Origin: a virus
Virus record (IMG/VR): IMGVR_UViG_3300030419_001215
Location: 1 to 38,260 of that record
Strand: one strand, 5' to 3'
DNA length: 38,260 bases
Every line of letters begins with the position of its first letter. The stretch's first letter is position 1. The position numbers were made by a program, and so were the translations under genes. The notes below the pieces were generated by a model. That model was not told where the DNA came from. It saw nothing but the letters and a program-made list of their open reading frames with translations, and did no database searches. Shown piece by piece: positions 21,405 through 31,271 of the stretch.

Positions 21405-23690
21405 ATGGCTAGAACGCAGGGTCAAACCCGATACTCAGCAACAGGTCTTCAATCAAGGAAGAGAGCTTACACGGATGAAGCCACTGGCTCTGTCGGCACT
21501 CCTCTTAAAGGATTAGAAATTCAAGCACCTCGTCTTAATCCTCAAGCTGCACCTGTTAATTCCTTTATAAGAACAGGTAGACCTAACGCACCTGGAGCAG
21601 TTCAATTAGGTGAGCTTGCAAAACTTCCTGAACCAGCAGAGATAACCAATCTTCAAAGGCTTGCAAATGAACTTGGCTCCTTAAATGCAAATTTAAAAGG
21701 TGCTGTCTCTTCCTTTCTTAGTACTCAAGAATATATTGACGATCAAGTAAAACTAGAAGCAAAATCTATTCTTGATCAAACAGCTAAAACAGGTCGCAAT
21801 CCAGAAGAAACTCTAGCTCAGATTGCTAAAGAGATGATTGTCATCTCAAGTAACCCTGAAAATGATATTAAAGAAAGAAAAGGTGCAGAGAAAATATTAA
21901 CTCGGTTGCAAACTGATGGAAGATTAAAACGACATCTTCTTTCTGAAGCAAAGAAACAGGAAGTAATTAATAACGCTTCTAATTTGAAAGAAAAATTAGC
22001 CAATATAAATGTAATTGATCCGACAGAAGGAGAAGTACCTCTTCATTCAATACCTTCTAGTGATCCTAGATTCCTTGAGGCAATAAAACCCCATATTTAT
22101 GGTGATCATATATTAAATCCTAGAGAAAACAATGAGATCAGACCTACAATTATAAATAATATTGCTAACTATAAAGCAATACATGATAAGAAACATCGAA
22201 TATATCAGACCAAGCAATTAAGACTATCTCAAGCCAGTAGGATTAAAGGAATTGGCAACAATATAGCTACAAATGGAATGTCTTCTATCGTTGAAAGTGC
22301 TGCTGGACTACAAACAATATTAGATGAGACTCGTCTTAAGTTGCCTGGTTTAAGTATAGAAGAACTTAATAGAGTAAATGAAACTTTAATCGATGATTTA
22401 ACTCGTGGATTCTTACAAAACAACAAAGGTGGCAACACGGATGTCTTAGAAGAAATTCTTGCTAGTTTAATGGTTGGACCAATAGAAGGTAGAACAAAAC
22501 AAGTTGAAAATGCAGATGGTAGCGTGAGTACAATAATTAATGAAAAGCAAAGATGGATTAATCAGTTTGGTGGCAGGCCTTGGCTAGAAGAACAAATCAT
22601 TTCTGCTAAATATAAACTTGCACAGAATGATGAAAAAGAAGAAAGACAATATATTATATTTGAAAAGGATAAAGCTGATACATCTTTACAAGAGGGAACT
22701 GATGAAGATCCTAGTGTCTTAGAACTAATCCAGAAAAAAGATTTTGAAGGCGCAAGAGCAAAGTTAGAAACATTAAAGACAGAATACAGATCTAATGCTA
22801 TTGCTAATAATGTCGATTCTTCTGCCATTAGTGAAGTCTTAGTTCATTACGATAATGTCTTTAAAAAATTCACCCAAGCAAATTCATTTGACATGAATAG
22901 TCGAATGACAGAAATCACAAGACTATTACCAACTGCACTCCTTAGTGTTTCAGATGCTGCAACAGTATTAGATTTATTAAGGTCACTTCAAGAAGAATAT
23001 GGACACGAAAAAGAAGTTGCTGATTTTGCACTTAAAGTTAGCCAACAGCTTGATTATTCAAAGCTGCCAGACGTGAAACAACAAATGAAAGGTTTAACCG
23101 ATTTGTTAGGTGAAATAGAGAAAGATTGGAAAGATTATTCAGTACGACCTGAATCTGCTGGTGGAGAAGATTCAACTATAGAATTCTCCGAATGGGGTAA
23201 CGCTTATTCTCAAGGAATGGATATAGGAACAGAAATTATTATTAGAAATTTAAAAAACAACACACCAGGAAATATCGCAAAAGAACTTCAACAAGTAATT
23301 ACAAGAAGAAACTTAGGATTAGTCAAGGAAATTGAAAAGCAATGGTCAACAGATACAGGTGTTGAATTTGAAGGAACCTCTGAAAATGCTTTAGCAGATA
23401 TATATGATCGATTTAATCTTGAGAGAGCAGATATTGGGCCTAATAAACGACAAGAATTAATTAGAGCTGTTCAAGGTTATAAGCCGATGTTTGGCCCTGA
23501 CACGATTAGAGAGATGGCAACTCAAGCTTTTCAGGGGAAAATGGATAGGAGACTAAGACGAATTTTAAAAGAATCAGGCAAGAAGCCAGGTGATTTCTTT
23601 ATAGAACAAATGGAGAAATTCAACGGTTATATCGTATTACCTAAACAAGAGAGAGATAATCTTCTAAGATTGAACGAAGTACCCCTTTAA
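21405..23690 (+). CDS. Internal virion protein (T7 gp15-like)
   Basis: In T7, gp15 forms a tube across the periplasm during DNA ejection. The 761-residue length is almost that of T7 gp15 (747). The protein is predominantly helical and charged, with repeated amphipathic stretches and no membrane helix. Near the N-terminus it has ETLAQIAKEMIVISSNPEND. Sequence identity to T7 is low by eye, so the assignment rests on length, helical composition and the fixed order gp14-gp15-gp16. It is followed after 12 bases by the giant gp16-position gene. Confidence 0.85.
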   Translation: MARTQGQTRYSATGLQSRKRAYTDEATGSVGTPLKGLEIQAPRLNPQAAPVNSFIRTGRPNAPGAVQLGELAKLPEPAEITNLQRLANELGSLNANLKGAVSSFLSTQEYIDDQVKLEAKSILDQTAKTGRNPEETLAQIAKEMIVISSNPENDIKERKGAEKILTRLQTDGRLKRHLLSEAKKQEVINNASNLKEKLANINVIDPTEGEVPLHSIPSSDPRFLEAIKPHIYGDHILNPRENNEIRPTIINNIANYKAIHDKKHRIYQTKQLRLSQASRIKGIGNNIATNGMSSIVESAAGLQTILDETRLKLPGLSIEELNRVNETLIDDLTRGFLQNNKGGNTDVLEEILASLMVGPIEGRTKQVENADGSVSTIINEKQRWINQFGGRPWLEEQIISAKYKLAQNDEKEERQYIIFEKDKADTSLQEGTDEDPSVLELIQKKDFEGARAKLETLKTEYRSNAIANNVDSSAISEVLVHYDNVFKKFTQANSFDMNSRMTEITRLLPTALLSVSDAATVLDLLRSLQEEYGHEKEVADFALKVSQQLDYSKLPDVKQQMKGLTDLLGEIEKDWKDYSVRPESAGGEDSTIEFSEWGNAYSQGMDIGTEIIIRNLKNNTPGNIAKELQQVITRRNLGLVKEIEKQWSTDTGVEFEGTSENALADIYDRFNLERADIGPNKRQELIRAVQGYKPMFGPDTIREMATQAFQGKMDRRLRRILKESGKKPGDFFIEQMEKFNGYIVLPKQERDNLLRLNEVPL

Positions 23691-23702
23691 GAGGAAACAG
23701 AA

Positions 23703-26700
23703 ATGGAGACGACCATTATAGATGAAGAGACTAATACCGAGTCTCAAACATGGTCGGCCCCTGCAAATTTTGAAATACCTACTAAGTTTGAAGATATTCA
23801 AACTGAAGAGTTAACAGACGAACAAGACCAAAAAATTATTAATGAGTCAATTACAAATGATAAAGACCAAAAGATTATTGATGGGTCAATTACAAATGAT
23901 AAAGACCAAGAAATTATTAATAGGCACGAAGAAATATCTGGGGAGGGAGGTGAAACAACTTCCCTTTCACCAAAGTCAAGCCTTATAAAAGCGACAGGTA
24001 CATTATCTAGCTCTTTACCTAAAAATTGGGTGAATAGACAATTGGTCAGTATGATCAATCTCCCAACTCAGAAAGCTTATAACAACCTACTTGATTTCTT
24101 ATCACAACCAAAGAGCATTCTAGGAGGTCGTCAGCTTGACCCAGACGAATATTCATATGAGAAGTTTCCCTGGATGTATGAGAGGGAATTCGTATTAAAT
24201 GAAAATCAAGCTTTAATACAACTTAAAGAAGGTATAGATGAAAATCAATCTATAGCAGATGCTTTAGATCCTAATACATCACGTAGATATGAAACGAGAT
24301 TAGTTGGTCCTATCCTGAGTGGGAATCCCTTCGACCCAGATGGAGTAAAAAGATCTCTTGTTAGTATTGCAGGAAAGGAGCACGGGCTACTCGGTAGCTG
24401 GATAAAACCAAGAACAGCTAATGAGGAAGGAAAATGGGAAGATTATAATTTCCTATGGTCAGATAAGCCTCTTGCGTATGAAGAAAATATATTAACAGTA
24501 GGAGTTCCTTGGCTTCTTACTTTTGTAGCACTGTCTAGAAAAGGACAAATTAAAGCTGATGCCTTTAATTTAAAAAAAGTAGAATCAATGTTTAGACTTG
24601 GGTTATCAAAAGGGACATTAAATGGTCTCCTTTTACGACTCAAAGCAAGAGGTCTCAGAGCTTCAACAGAAGGATTAGCAACATCTGCAATAGTTAATCA
24701 AATATATGGAACACCAGGAGATACAGAGTTACTAGGAGCTGCTTCTGATTTTGTAACTGCCCTTGGTGATCAAATGGGTGTTGATCTAAGAAATCCGATC
24801 ATTGAATATTTCAACTCTGAAAATACAGCTAATGATCCATATCAAAAAGCAAAAACTAGAAATGCTATAGCTCAATTACTCATGGGGCCTATTGAAGGAT
24901 TCGTACCTGAAGGCATTGGAATGACTAAGAATCTCTTAATTAAATCAACACCTGCTGTATCAAGATCTTTATATAAAGGTTTAGCTTCTGGATTTGAAAC
25001 ACAGATTGAAAAATTCTCAGACTTTATTTTTGATTTACTCAGTAAACAGAAAGCTGAAAGTGATTTAAATCTAGCTAAGACATTAGCTAAGAAGGGTCCT
25101 GAAACTATAAAACAAATAGAAGTCATCCCCACTGAAAGAGTTACAGGAAGCAACCTTTCAAAGAAAACAGGTAAAAAGATAGAACAGAAAGGAACACAAG
25201 AAGAATTAGATGCCCAAGTTAAAGAAGCAGAAGTAGAAGTTCTTAAGACAGAAGAGAATATAGATAAGTCGATGGAGAATCTTCAGAAAAGAGATGGTTT
25301 AATACAAAAGATTTTACTAAATGAACAAAGAAAAGTTGCACAGTCTGATGCAAGAACATTAAGAGAAACAGATGCAGTATTAAAGCAAACAAGAAAAGGT
25401 CGTAAGAAGATAGAACCTGGTACACCTCATCCAACAGATCCTAATAAAGTTAGAAGTAATAATGGTAGATGGGTTACTAAGGCTTACTACGACAAAGTTA
25501 ATAAAGCATTAGCAGGGGCAGAAGAAATTAAAAAAGAAGTTGGATCTACTTTTTATCACGGGACAAGTAAAAATAATATTCAAGAAGTCAGTGGTGCAGA
25601 TGTTCAACTTTATGGCCCAGGAGTTTATTTGACCAGTTCAAAAAAAGCTGCTAGTCGTCATGGATCTAATGTTCTTAAAACACAAATAGATAGAAATAAT
25701 CTAGTTGATTTAGGTGAATTTCCAAAAGGAAATAATAAAGCTATTAATGCTTTATACGATCAATCCAGAAAACTAAGAGCAGAAGGTAAAGATGTTTTAA
25801 TTAGGAATCATCATGTTTATGGTGATCTAATTATTGCTAATCCAAAAGGAAGCCTCTTTGCAAAAGATAAGGCCAAAATTAAAGATTTAGGTGACTCAAT
25901 TAAAAAAGCAGAAGAGGTTGCTGATTCTCAAAAAACATTAGAACAAATAGAAGCAGAAACTGAATTACTAACTGACGCTGAAATTAAAGAAAAGTTAAGA
26001 GACAACCCAAAATATACAAAGTTAATAAATGATATGGATCAGTTTACGAAAGAGACAAATGAAATCCTTAAAGATATAAATCAACGACATAAAAATATAG
26101 ATAGAATTATTCGTGAAACAGATGAATACCTTGATGGATTAGATGAACAAATATTTGATCCAAAAACAACAATCGAAGACAGACTTAAATTAGAAAGAAT
26201 GTATGCAAGTGCTGATGCTAATAGACAAGATTTAAAACTAGAAAAGAAATATCAAGCTGAACATCTTACAAATGAAATAGGTACCAAAAGTGAAACTGTC
26301 GAAAATCCTTTAACAGAACGTCCTTTCTTTGATTTTGATATTAAAGGTGCAAAGCCTACCTATAGGCAAATGAAGATTGAATTTGAATCAGATGTTGATA
26401 GAGCTATTTATATAGTTACTAAAAGAACAAAAGGAAGTGCCCCTGCAAAATCAAGACCTTTATACATTGAACAATCTAATAAAAATGCAAGTAGTGCCAA
26501 TCATAGATATCTCGAATTCTTATATGAACATGGCATCGGTGATGAATTAATTCTTAAACATGCACCGAAGATATATAACAAGATGGCTGATAATTATAGT
26601 GCTAATAGTGTTTATAACTTAAAAGATACTGGTGCATGGAAGGATGGTAGCGACTTTGATTTTGAAGATATTGATGCTTTACATGGTACAGATGCAGAAG

Positions 26701-29700
26701 GATATCAATCTGCTGAGAGGTTAAGGAAACTAATAGAGAAAAATGACAAGAAGTTAACTGAAGAATATCAAAAGCTTAAAGATCCCAAAGATCCAGGTGA
26801 TCCATTCGATCCTAATAATTTTGATCAAACATCTTTTGAAGCACCTAAACTACCAATCCTACCGAGGAAAGGCGTTAAAGGTAAAGCTTACGAAACTCAA
26901 CTTACGAAAGAAACAATTATAAGTAAAATAGACAAAGGAACATTATGGAGTCCTAGTGGATTAACTAAAGCACTTTCTACTCAACAATATTTAGATATAC
27001 AAGATGTCATTTATAGAATTGCGGGACGAGATGCAAATATTTCGCTTAAACATGAATTTATAACAAAGAGAACTAAACAATCAGCATTAGCTTATGGATA
27101 CACCGATGAAGTAGCCGCCAAAATGGCGGGACAAGAGATTAATCCGAGAGGAGCATATAAAGCGACAAGCGATCTTGTCGTTGTTTCAATGATGTTTAAG
27201 AATGAATATGTTGAATACAGCAGAGCAATACAAACTGCTTTCCATGAATCCTTCCATAGATTACAAACTGCCTTCCTTACACCTAAAGAACTCGAAATAT
27301 TAAAAAAGGCAGCTCCAAAGTTTAGAAAAATAGTTAAAGAAAATTATCCAGAAATGAGCGATGAAGCAGTTAATAAACTTAGTGATAAAGAATTACAAGC
27401 TTTCGCTTTTGGAGCTTGGTCTAAAGAATCAGTTCAAGCTCAATATAAAACAACATGGATGCAACCTCTCAGAAAAATAGCAAAGATAATTGAGGGTGTA
27501 ACTCAAATTTTCAGACAAGAATATAAGACATGGGATAATTTATTTGAGGCAGCAGCTAAAGGTGATATTGCTAAAAGAGAATTTGACGGAGTAACACCCG
27601 TCATTTCAAAAGAAATATTGTATGAAATAGATCCTGACGAATTAATAGATGAAATGGGTAAGTATCAAGATGCAATTAAAAATGGCGATATAACTTTAGA
27701 CACTGCAATGGAGTCTGAAACCAGAAGATTAATTAGCCGTAGCGGTCAAACTGACTTTGTAGATAGAGATAACCAAGCATTAATTGCAATGAACGCAACA
27801 ATGGAAGATGCAATAAGAGGAGCGTTTGGAAGCAGAGAAGAAGTAACAAATATGCCAGCTTATCAACTTAGACAAGTATGGGAGAAAGCAGCAAAACAAG
27901 TAAAAGAAGATGGTTTTTCCCCTGCTAAAACTATCGAACTATATGAATACGCAAGGAAAGGTGATATTCAAGCAATGGATGATATTTACGCTGCTGCTGG
28001 AATCCTCTACCACAGAGATTTAAACCTTAAGTTAATGACAGAAGCTGCTGTTGGTTACAACGGAGCAGATACAAATCAAGGTGCTGCATTATTTGGTAGA
28101 AAATTACTTGCAAGAATGGAAGATCAAATAAAGTTAGATATTGCTTGGACATCTGTTACAAGAAAAACAGCACAGATTTTACGTCTAGCTGCTACACCAC
28201 ATGAAGACGTTTTAGCTTCTTCATTAGATTCTGGCGTCGAATTAAAAATGACTGTCAGCAAGGAAGCTGCTACAGCAGCAACTTCTAGTGGAGGCTTCGT
28301 ACCACAGACAGGATTAATAGGTGATGGTGTTTACTTTTCCACTAGTTCAACCCCTGGTCCTGTAGGTAGTGTTGAACTTTATGGAACTACACCTGAAGAT
28401 ATTTTAATTCTTGATCTTGTCTCTACAAATAAAAGAATCACAGACCTGATTAATGAATTAGGACTAGGTGTAACTAAGAAAACAAAAGATGGTATTCAAC
28501 TTACATCTCAACAACAAGCAGGAATCAAAAAATGGGCAGCAGAACAAGGATACAGTGGTATTAGATATGGAACAGACTTCACTAAAAATCCAAAGACAGG
28601 AGATCAAGTTGTCGTCTTTGATGTAAATACTGCTAATAGGATGATTGATTCAGATGCAGCAGTTCCACCACCTAAGAAAGAAGGACCATCTATAAAAAGT
28701 CTTTTACAGACAGCCTTAGAAAAGACAGAAGAAGTTCTAGGTAAAAAATTACCAAGAGACGTTAGAAAGTCTATTAAGTCAGGAGACCTAACACCAGAAG
28801 CGAAGAAAATATTAGATACACTTGCTGCTATTACTTACTCAATAAAAGATGATGCTGGTGCAAAAAGAGCAATGTCAGATTTTATTGAAAGAGTTCCAGA
28901 TGGTCAGTTAAACAGTTCAACATGGGCAAATATATATAGAAATTCCATCTTCTTTAGAATGAGAACATGGATGAAAGTGTTATTTGGTAGTGGATATAGA
29001 GCAGCAACACTTCCTATTACTCAAATAATAGGAGAATTTGGCGATCAATTAAACATGAATAATGCTCAAATAAAACTTTCACAAAGAAGGCAACATTTAA
29101 ACCTAAAAATATATTCCAAAATGATAGAAAATATTCCTTATGGACTAAGGATGATGGTTGCTGCTATGAAACATAATGAGGTATTCGTAAATCTTGGAAG
29201 AAGAAAATACGAAAACTTAAGTACAAGAAGTTTTAAAGAAAGACAAGAGCAGTTGGAATTTGACTTTGAAGCAAAAACAAGATTGACAGAACAGCCACCA
29301 GAGGGACATTTCATGTTAGATGAAAATGCTAATCCTATTGCTCAAGGATTTTGGCAAATCGCAACAACAACTTCTGGAAGAGTATTAGCAGGATTTGACA
29401 CCTTTATGGCTGCTATTACCGGCCCTTCAACAGAATGGGCAAGAATAATGGAAATGGAATTATTCAATGCAGATGTAAAAGGCTTTGAACCTGGTTCTTC
29501 TAAAGCATGGGATTGGGCTGCTAATAGAGCAGATGAAATGCTGAAATCACACTTCCAAGATGTTGATCTTGTTAATGGCGACATTATTAAAAATGGTCGA
29601 TTAACAGGCAAACATGCAAAGAAAGCAATGGATTGGGTGAACTTTACTGATTCAGTAAAAGTACAACAAGAAGAGATGAGTTATGAATACGCAGTCAGAC

Positions 29701-31268
29701 AAGCAAGAGAAGAAGGCATAACTAGTCCTTTAAAAATAGTAGAAAGAGCAGACTTCTTAATGAAAGAAGAATTAAATCAAGGCGGTGAACTCAGAGAAGC
29801 AATACAAGACGGACTTAACTTTATTCCAGATGCAGTAAGTAAAGCTCATGGCAGCGACAATCCCTGGATTTCTAACACTATGGGTATTGCAATTCCTATA
29901 ATGAAAACTCCTGCAAACCTAACTAAATCAGTTCTGAGATCAACGCCTGGATTGAACAGGGTTGTTGATAGTTACTGGAGAGATATACACAGCGAAGATC
30001 CATTTACAAAATCAAGAGCATTAGGGGAATCAGGAGTCGCTATGATAACTCTCGCCTTTGGAGTAATGATTGTAAATAGTGGATATGTCGAAGTAACAGG
30101 GCCACCTTCTTTAAGTACAGCAAGAAGAAAAGAATTAGCAGAGAAAGGATGGCAAGCGTGGAGTATTCGTTTTAAAAATCCTTGGGCTGGTGATACAGAA
30201 GACGAATGGAGTCCTTACTATTCCATAGAAATGTTCGATCAACTTGCAACTGTTTTAGGTGCAGTTGGTGCTTACACAGAGAACTACAAAGGATTAAGAC
30301 AAGAAGATAGAGATGCTCTGTTTGGAGCTGGAATGATTGCTCTTGGACAAACAGCACAAGAAATAGGAATTGGTCAATTAATTAAAGGGCCAACAAAAAG
30401 CCTTACTGATCTAATGGATTTAGTTTCAGAATTAGCCAGTACAGAAAAAACAAAAGCAGGTAGCAGAAGTCCTTGGGAATATTATCTCACTCAAAAATTG
30501 GCAGGCTACTGGCCTGGTTTTATGGATGAATCTCGCAATGCAGTTGATCCTTACCAAAAACAGATTAACCCAAGTAAACTTCCTGTTGGTTTAAATCTTG
30601 TCGAGAATGTTGCAAAGACAGTTGCAGCTAAAACACCAGGACTTTCTGATCTAATTCCTAATCGTTTACATCCTGTCACAGGTAATCCAATCGTTAGCTA
30701 CCAGACTCCTGGCAATCAAGGAATAGATAAAGATATGCCTTGGTTGAAAATGGCAAATGCAAACATGCCTTGGGGTGTAACAAAGACCAGATCACTTTCA
30801 ACTGATCCAGTAGACGAGGAAATGCTACGAATAAAAGGAAGAGGGGGTACTTTCCAGATCTGGAGCAGAAGAGCTTTTGGATTACCAGATAGAGTCTTAG
30901 ATCAAAATGAATTAAATAGATTAATAGAAATTGGTACTAAAGAAATTAAGATACACGGATTAACAATGCATCAAGCATTAACAGAAAAAATCAATTCACC
31001 TGTTTATCAATCGTTACCTTACGAATCAGTCTCATCTTCAATATCAACATCAAGAGGTCTTTCTTTAATGAAAACTATTAAACCTTATATAGACAAAGCT
31101 AAAGACGCTTTTGAGATTGAATATGACACAGGAATAGGTTCACTTGGATGGGAAATAAAAGATTTCAGAGCCGAGAAAGAAAGAAGACAGTATAACGCAA
31201 ATCGAACAGAAGCTATAATTCAAAATAGTAATACCCCGTCAGAATTTATCCAACGATTCAATTATTAA
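23703..31268 (+). CDS. Giant internal virion / polyvalent protein (gp16 position)
   Basis: At 2521 residues this is nearly twice T7 gp16 (1318). The T7 protein is injected into the host and crosses the inner membrane. I see no lytic transglycosylase at the N-terminus. Visible modules: a 13-residue repeat (about 42-73); coiled coil (about 495-560); an ADP-ribosyltransferase-like segment with FYHGT (617-621) and GVYLTSS (640-646). Next come a zincin-like HESFH (1181-1185) with a possible third ligand Glu1230 and a second ART-like segment with GVYFS (1542-1546). Finally there is a C-terminal LPD38-like region (about 2040-2170) with IPIMKTPANLTKSVLRSTP. This domain set is typical of phage and plasmid polyvalent proteins that are delivered with DNA to disarm the host. 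Catalysis is inferred. Confidence 0.85.
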   Translation: METTIIDEETNTESQTWSAPANFEIPTKFEDIQTEELTDEQDQKIINESITNDKDQKIIDGSITNDKDQEIINRHEEISGEGGETTSLSPKSSLIKATGTLSSSLPKNWVNRQLVSMINLPTQKAYNNLLDFLSQPKSILGGRQLDPDEYSYEKFPWMYEREFVLNENQALIQLKEGIDENQSIADALDPNTSRRYETRLVGPILSGNPFDPDGVKRSLVSIAGKEHGLLGSWIKPRTANEEGKWEDYNFLWSDKPLAYEENILTVGVPWLLTFVALSRKGQIKADAFNLKKVESMFRLGLSKGTLNGLLLRLKARGLRASTEGLATSAIVNQIYGTPGDTELLGAASDFVTALGDQMGVDLRNPIIEYFNSENTANDPYQKAKTRNAIAQLLMGPIEGFVPEGIGMTKNLLIKSTPAVSRSLYKGLASGFETQIEKFSDFIFDLLSKQKAESDLNLAKTLAKKGPETIKQIEVIPTERVTGSNLSKKTGKKIEQKGTQEELDAQVKEAEVEVLKTEENIDKSMENLQKRDGLIQKILLNEQRKVAQSDARTLRETDAVLKQTRKGRKKIEPGTPHPTDPNKVRSNNGRWVTKAYYDKVNKALAGAEEIKKEVGSTFYHGTSKNNIQEVSGADVQLYGPGVYLTSSKKAASRHGSNVLKTQIDRNNLVDLGEFPKGNNKAINALYDQSRKLRAEGKDVLIRNHHVYGDLIIANPKGSLFAKDKAKIKDLGDSIKKAEEVADSQKTLEQIEAETELLTDAEIKEKLRDNPKYTKLINDMDQFTKETNEILKDINQRHKNIDRIIRETDEYLDGLDEQIFDPKTTIEDRLKLERMYASADANRQDLKLEKKYQAEHLTNEIGTKSETVENPLTERPFFDFDIKGAKPTYRQMKIEFESDVDRAIYIVTKRTKGSAPAKSRPLYIEQSNKNASSANHRYLEFLYEHGIGDELILKHAPKIYNKMADNYSANSVYNLKDTGAWKDGSDFDFEDIDALHGTDAEGYQSAERLRKLIEKNDKKLTEEYQKLKDPKDPGDPFDPNNFDQTSFEAPKLPILPRKGVKGKAYETQLTKETIISKIDKGTLWSPSGLTKALSTQQYLDIQDVIYRIAGRDANISLKHEFITKRTKQSALAYGYTDEVAAKMAGQEINPRGAYKATSDLVVVSMMFKNEYVEYSRAIQTAFHESFHRLQTAFLTPKELEILKKAAPKFRKIVKENYPEMSDEAVNKLSDKELQAFAFGAWSKESVQAQYKTTWMQPLRKIAKIIEGVTQIFRQEYKTWDNLFEAAAKGDIAKREFDGVTPVISKEILYEIDPDELIDEMGKYQDAIKNGDITLDTAMESETRRLISRSGQTDFVDRDNQALIAMNATMEDAIRGAFGSREEVTNMPAYQLRQVWEKAAKQVKEDGFSPAKTIELYEYARKGDIQAMDDIYAAAGILYHRDLNLKLMTEAAVGYNGADTNQGAALFGRKLLARMEDQIKLDIAWTSVTRKTAQILRLAATPHEDVLASSLDSGVELKMTVSKEAATAATSSGGFVPQTGLIGDGVYFSTSSTPGPVGSVELYGTTPEDILILDLVSTNKRITDLINELGLGVTKKTKDGIQLTSQQQAGIKKWAAEQGYSGIRYGTDFTKNPKTGDQVVVFDVNTANRMIDSDAAVPPPKKEGPSIKSLLQTALEKTEEVLGKKLPRDVRKSIKSGDLTPEAKKILDTLAAITYSIKDDAGAKRAMSDFIERVPDGQLNSSTWANIYRNSIFFRMRTWMKVLFGSGYRAATLPITQIIGEFGDQLNMNNAQIKLSQRRQHLNLKIYSKMIENIPYGLRMMVAAMKHNEVFVNLGRRKYENLSTRSFKERQEQLEFDFEAKTRLTEQPPEGHFMLDENANPIAQGFWQIATTTSGRVLAGFDTFMAAITGPSTEWARIMEMELFNADVKGFEPGSSKAWDWAANRADEMLKSHFQDVDLVNGDIIKNGRLTGKHAKKAMDWVNFTDSVKVQQEEMSYEYAVRQAREEGITSPLKIVERADFLMKEELNQGGELREAIQDGLNFIPDAVSKAHGSDNPWISNTMGIAIPIMKTPANLTKSVLRSTPGLNRVVDSYWRDIHSEDPFTKSRALGESGVAMITLAFGVMIVNSGYVEVTGPPSLSTARRKELAEKGWQAWSIRFKNPWAGDTEDEWSPYYSIEMFDQLATVLGAVGAYTENYKGLRQEDRDALFGAGMIALGQTAQEIGIGQLIKGPTKSLTDLMDLVSELASTEKTKAGSRSPWEYYLTQKLAGYWPGFMDESRNAVDPYQKQINPSKLPVGLNLVENVAKTVAAKTPGLSDLIPNRLHPVTGNPIVSYQTPGNQGIDKDMPWLKMANANMPWGVTKTRSLSTDPVDEEMLRIKGRGGTFQIWSRRAFGLPDRVLDQNELNRLIEIGTKEIKIHGLTMHQALTEKINSPVYQSLPYESVSSSISTSRGLSLMKTIKPYIDKAKDAFEIEYDTGIGSLGWEIKDFRAEKERRQYNANRTEAIIQNSNTPSEFIQRFNY
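23826..23922 (+). repeat. 39-bp tandem repeat near start of giant gene
   Basis: A 39-base unit encoding DQKIINESITNDK occurs twice (23826-23864, 23865-23903) and begins a third time (23904-23922). The copies are almost identical in DNA, so the number may vary between strains. The repeat is in frame and extends a low-complexity N-terminal linker. Confidence 0.85.
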
Positions 31269-31271
31269 GCT

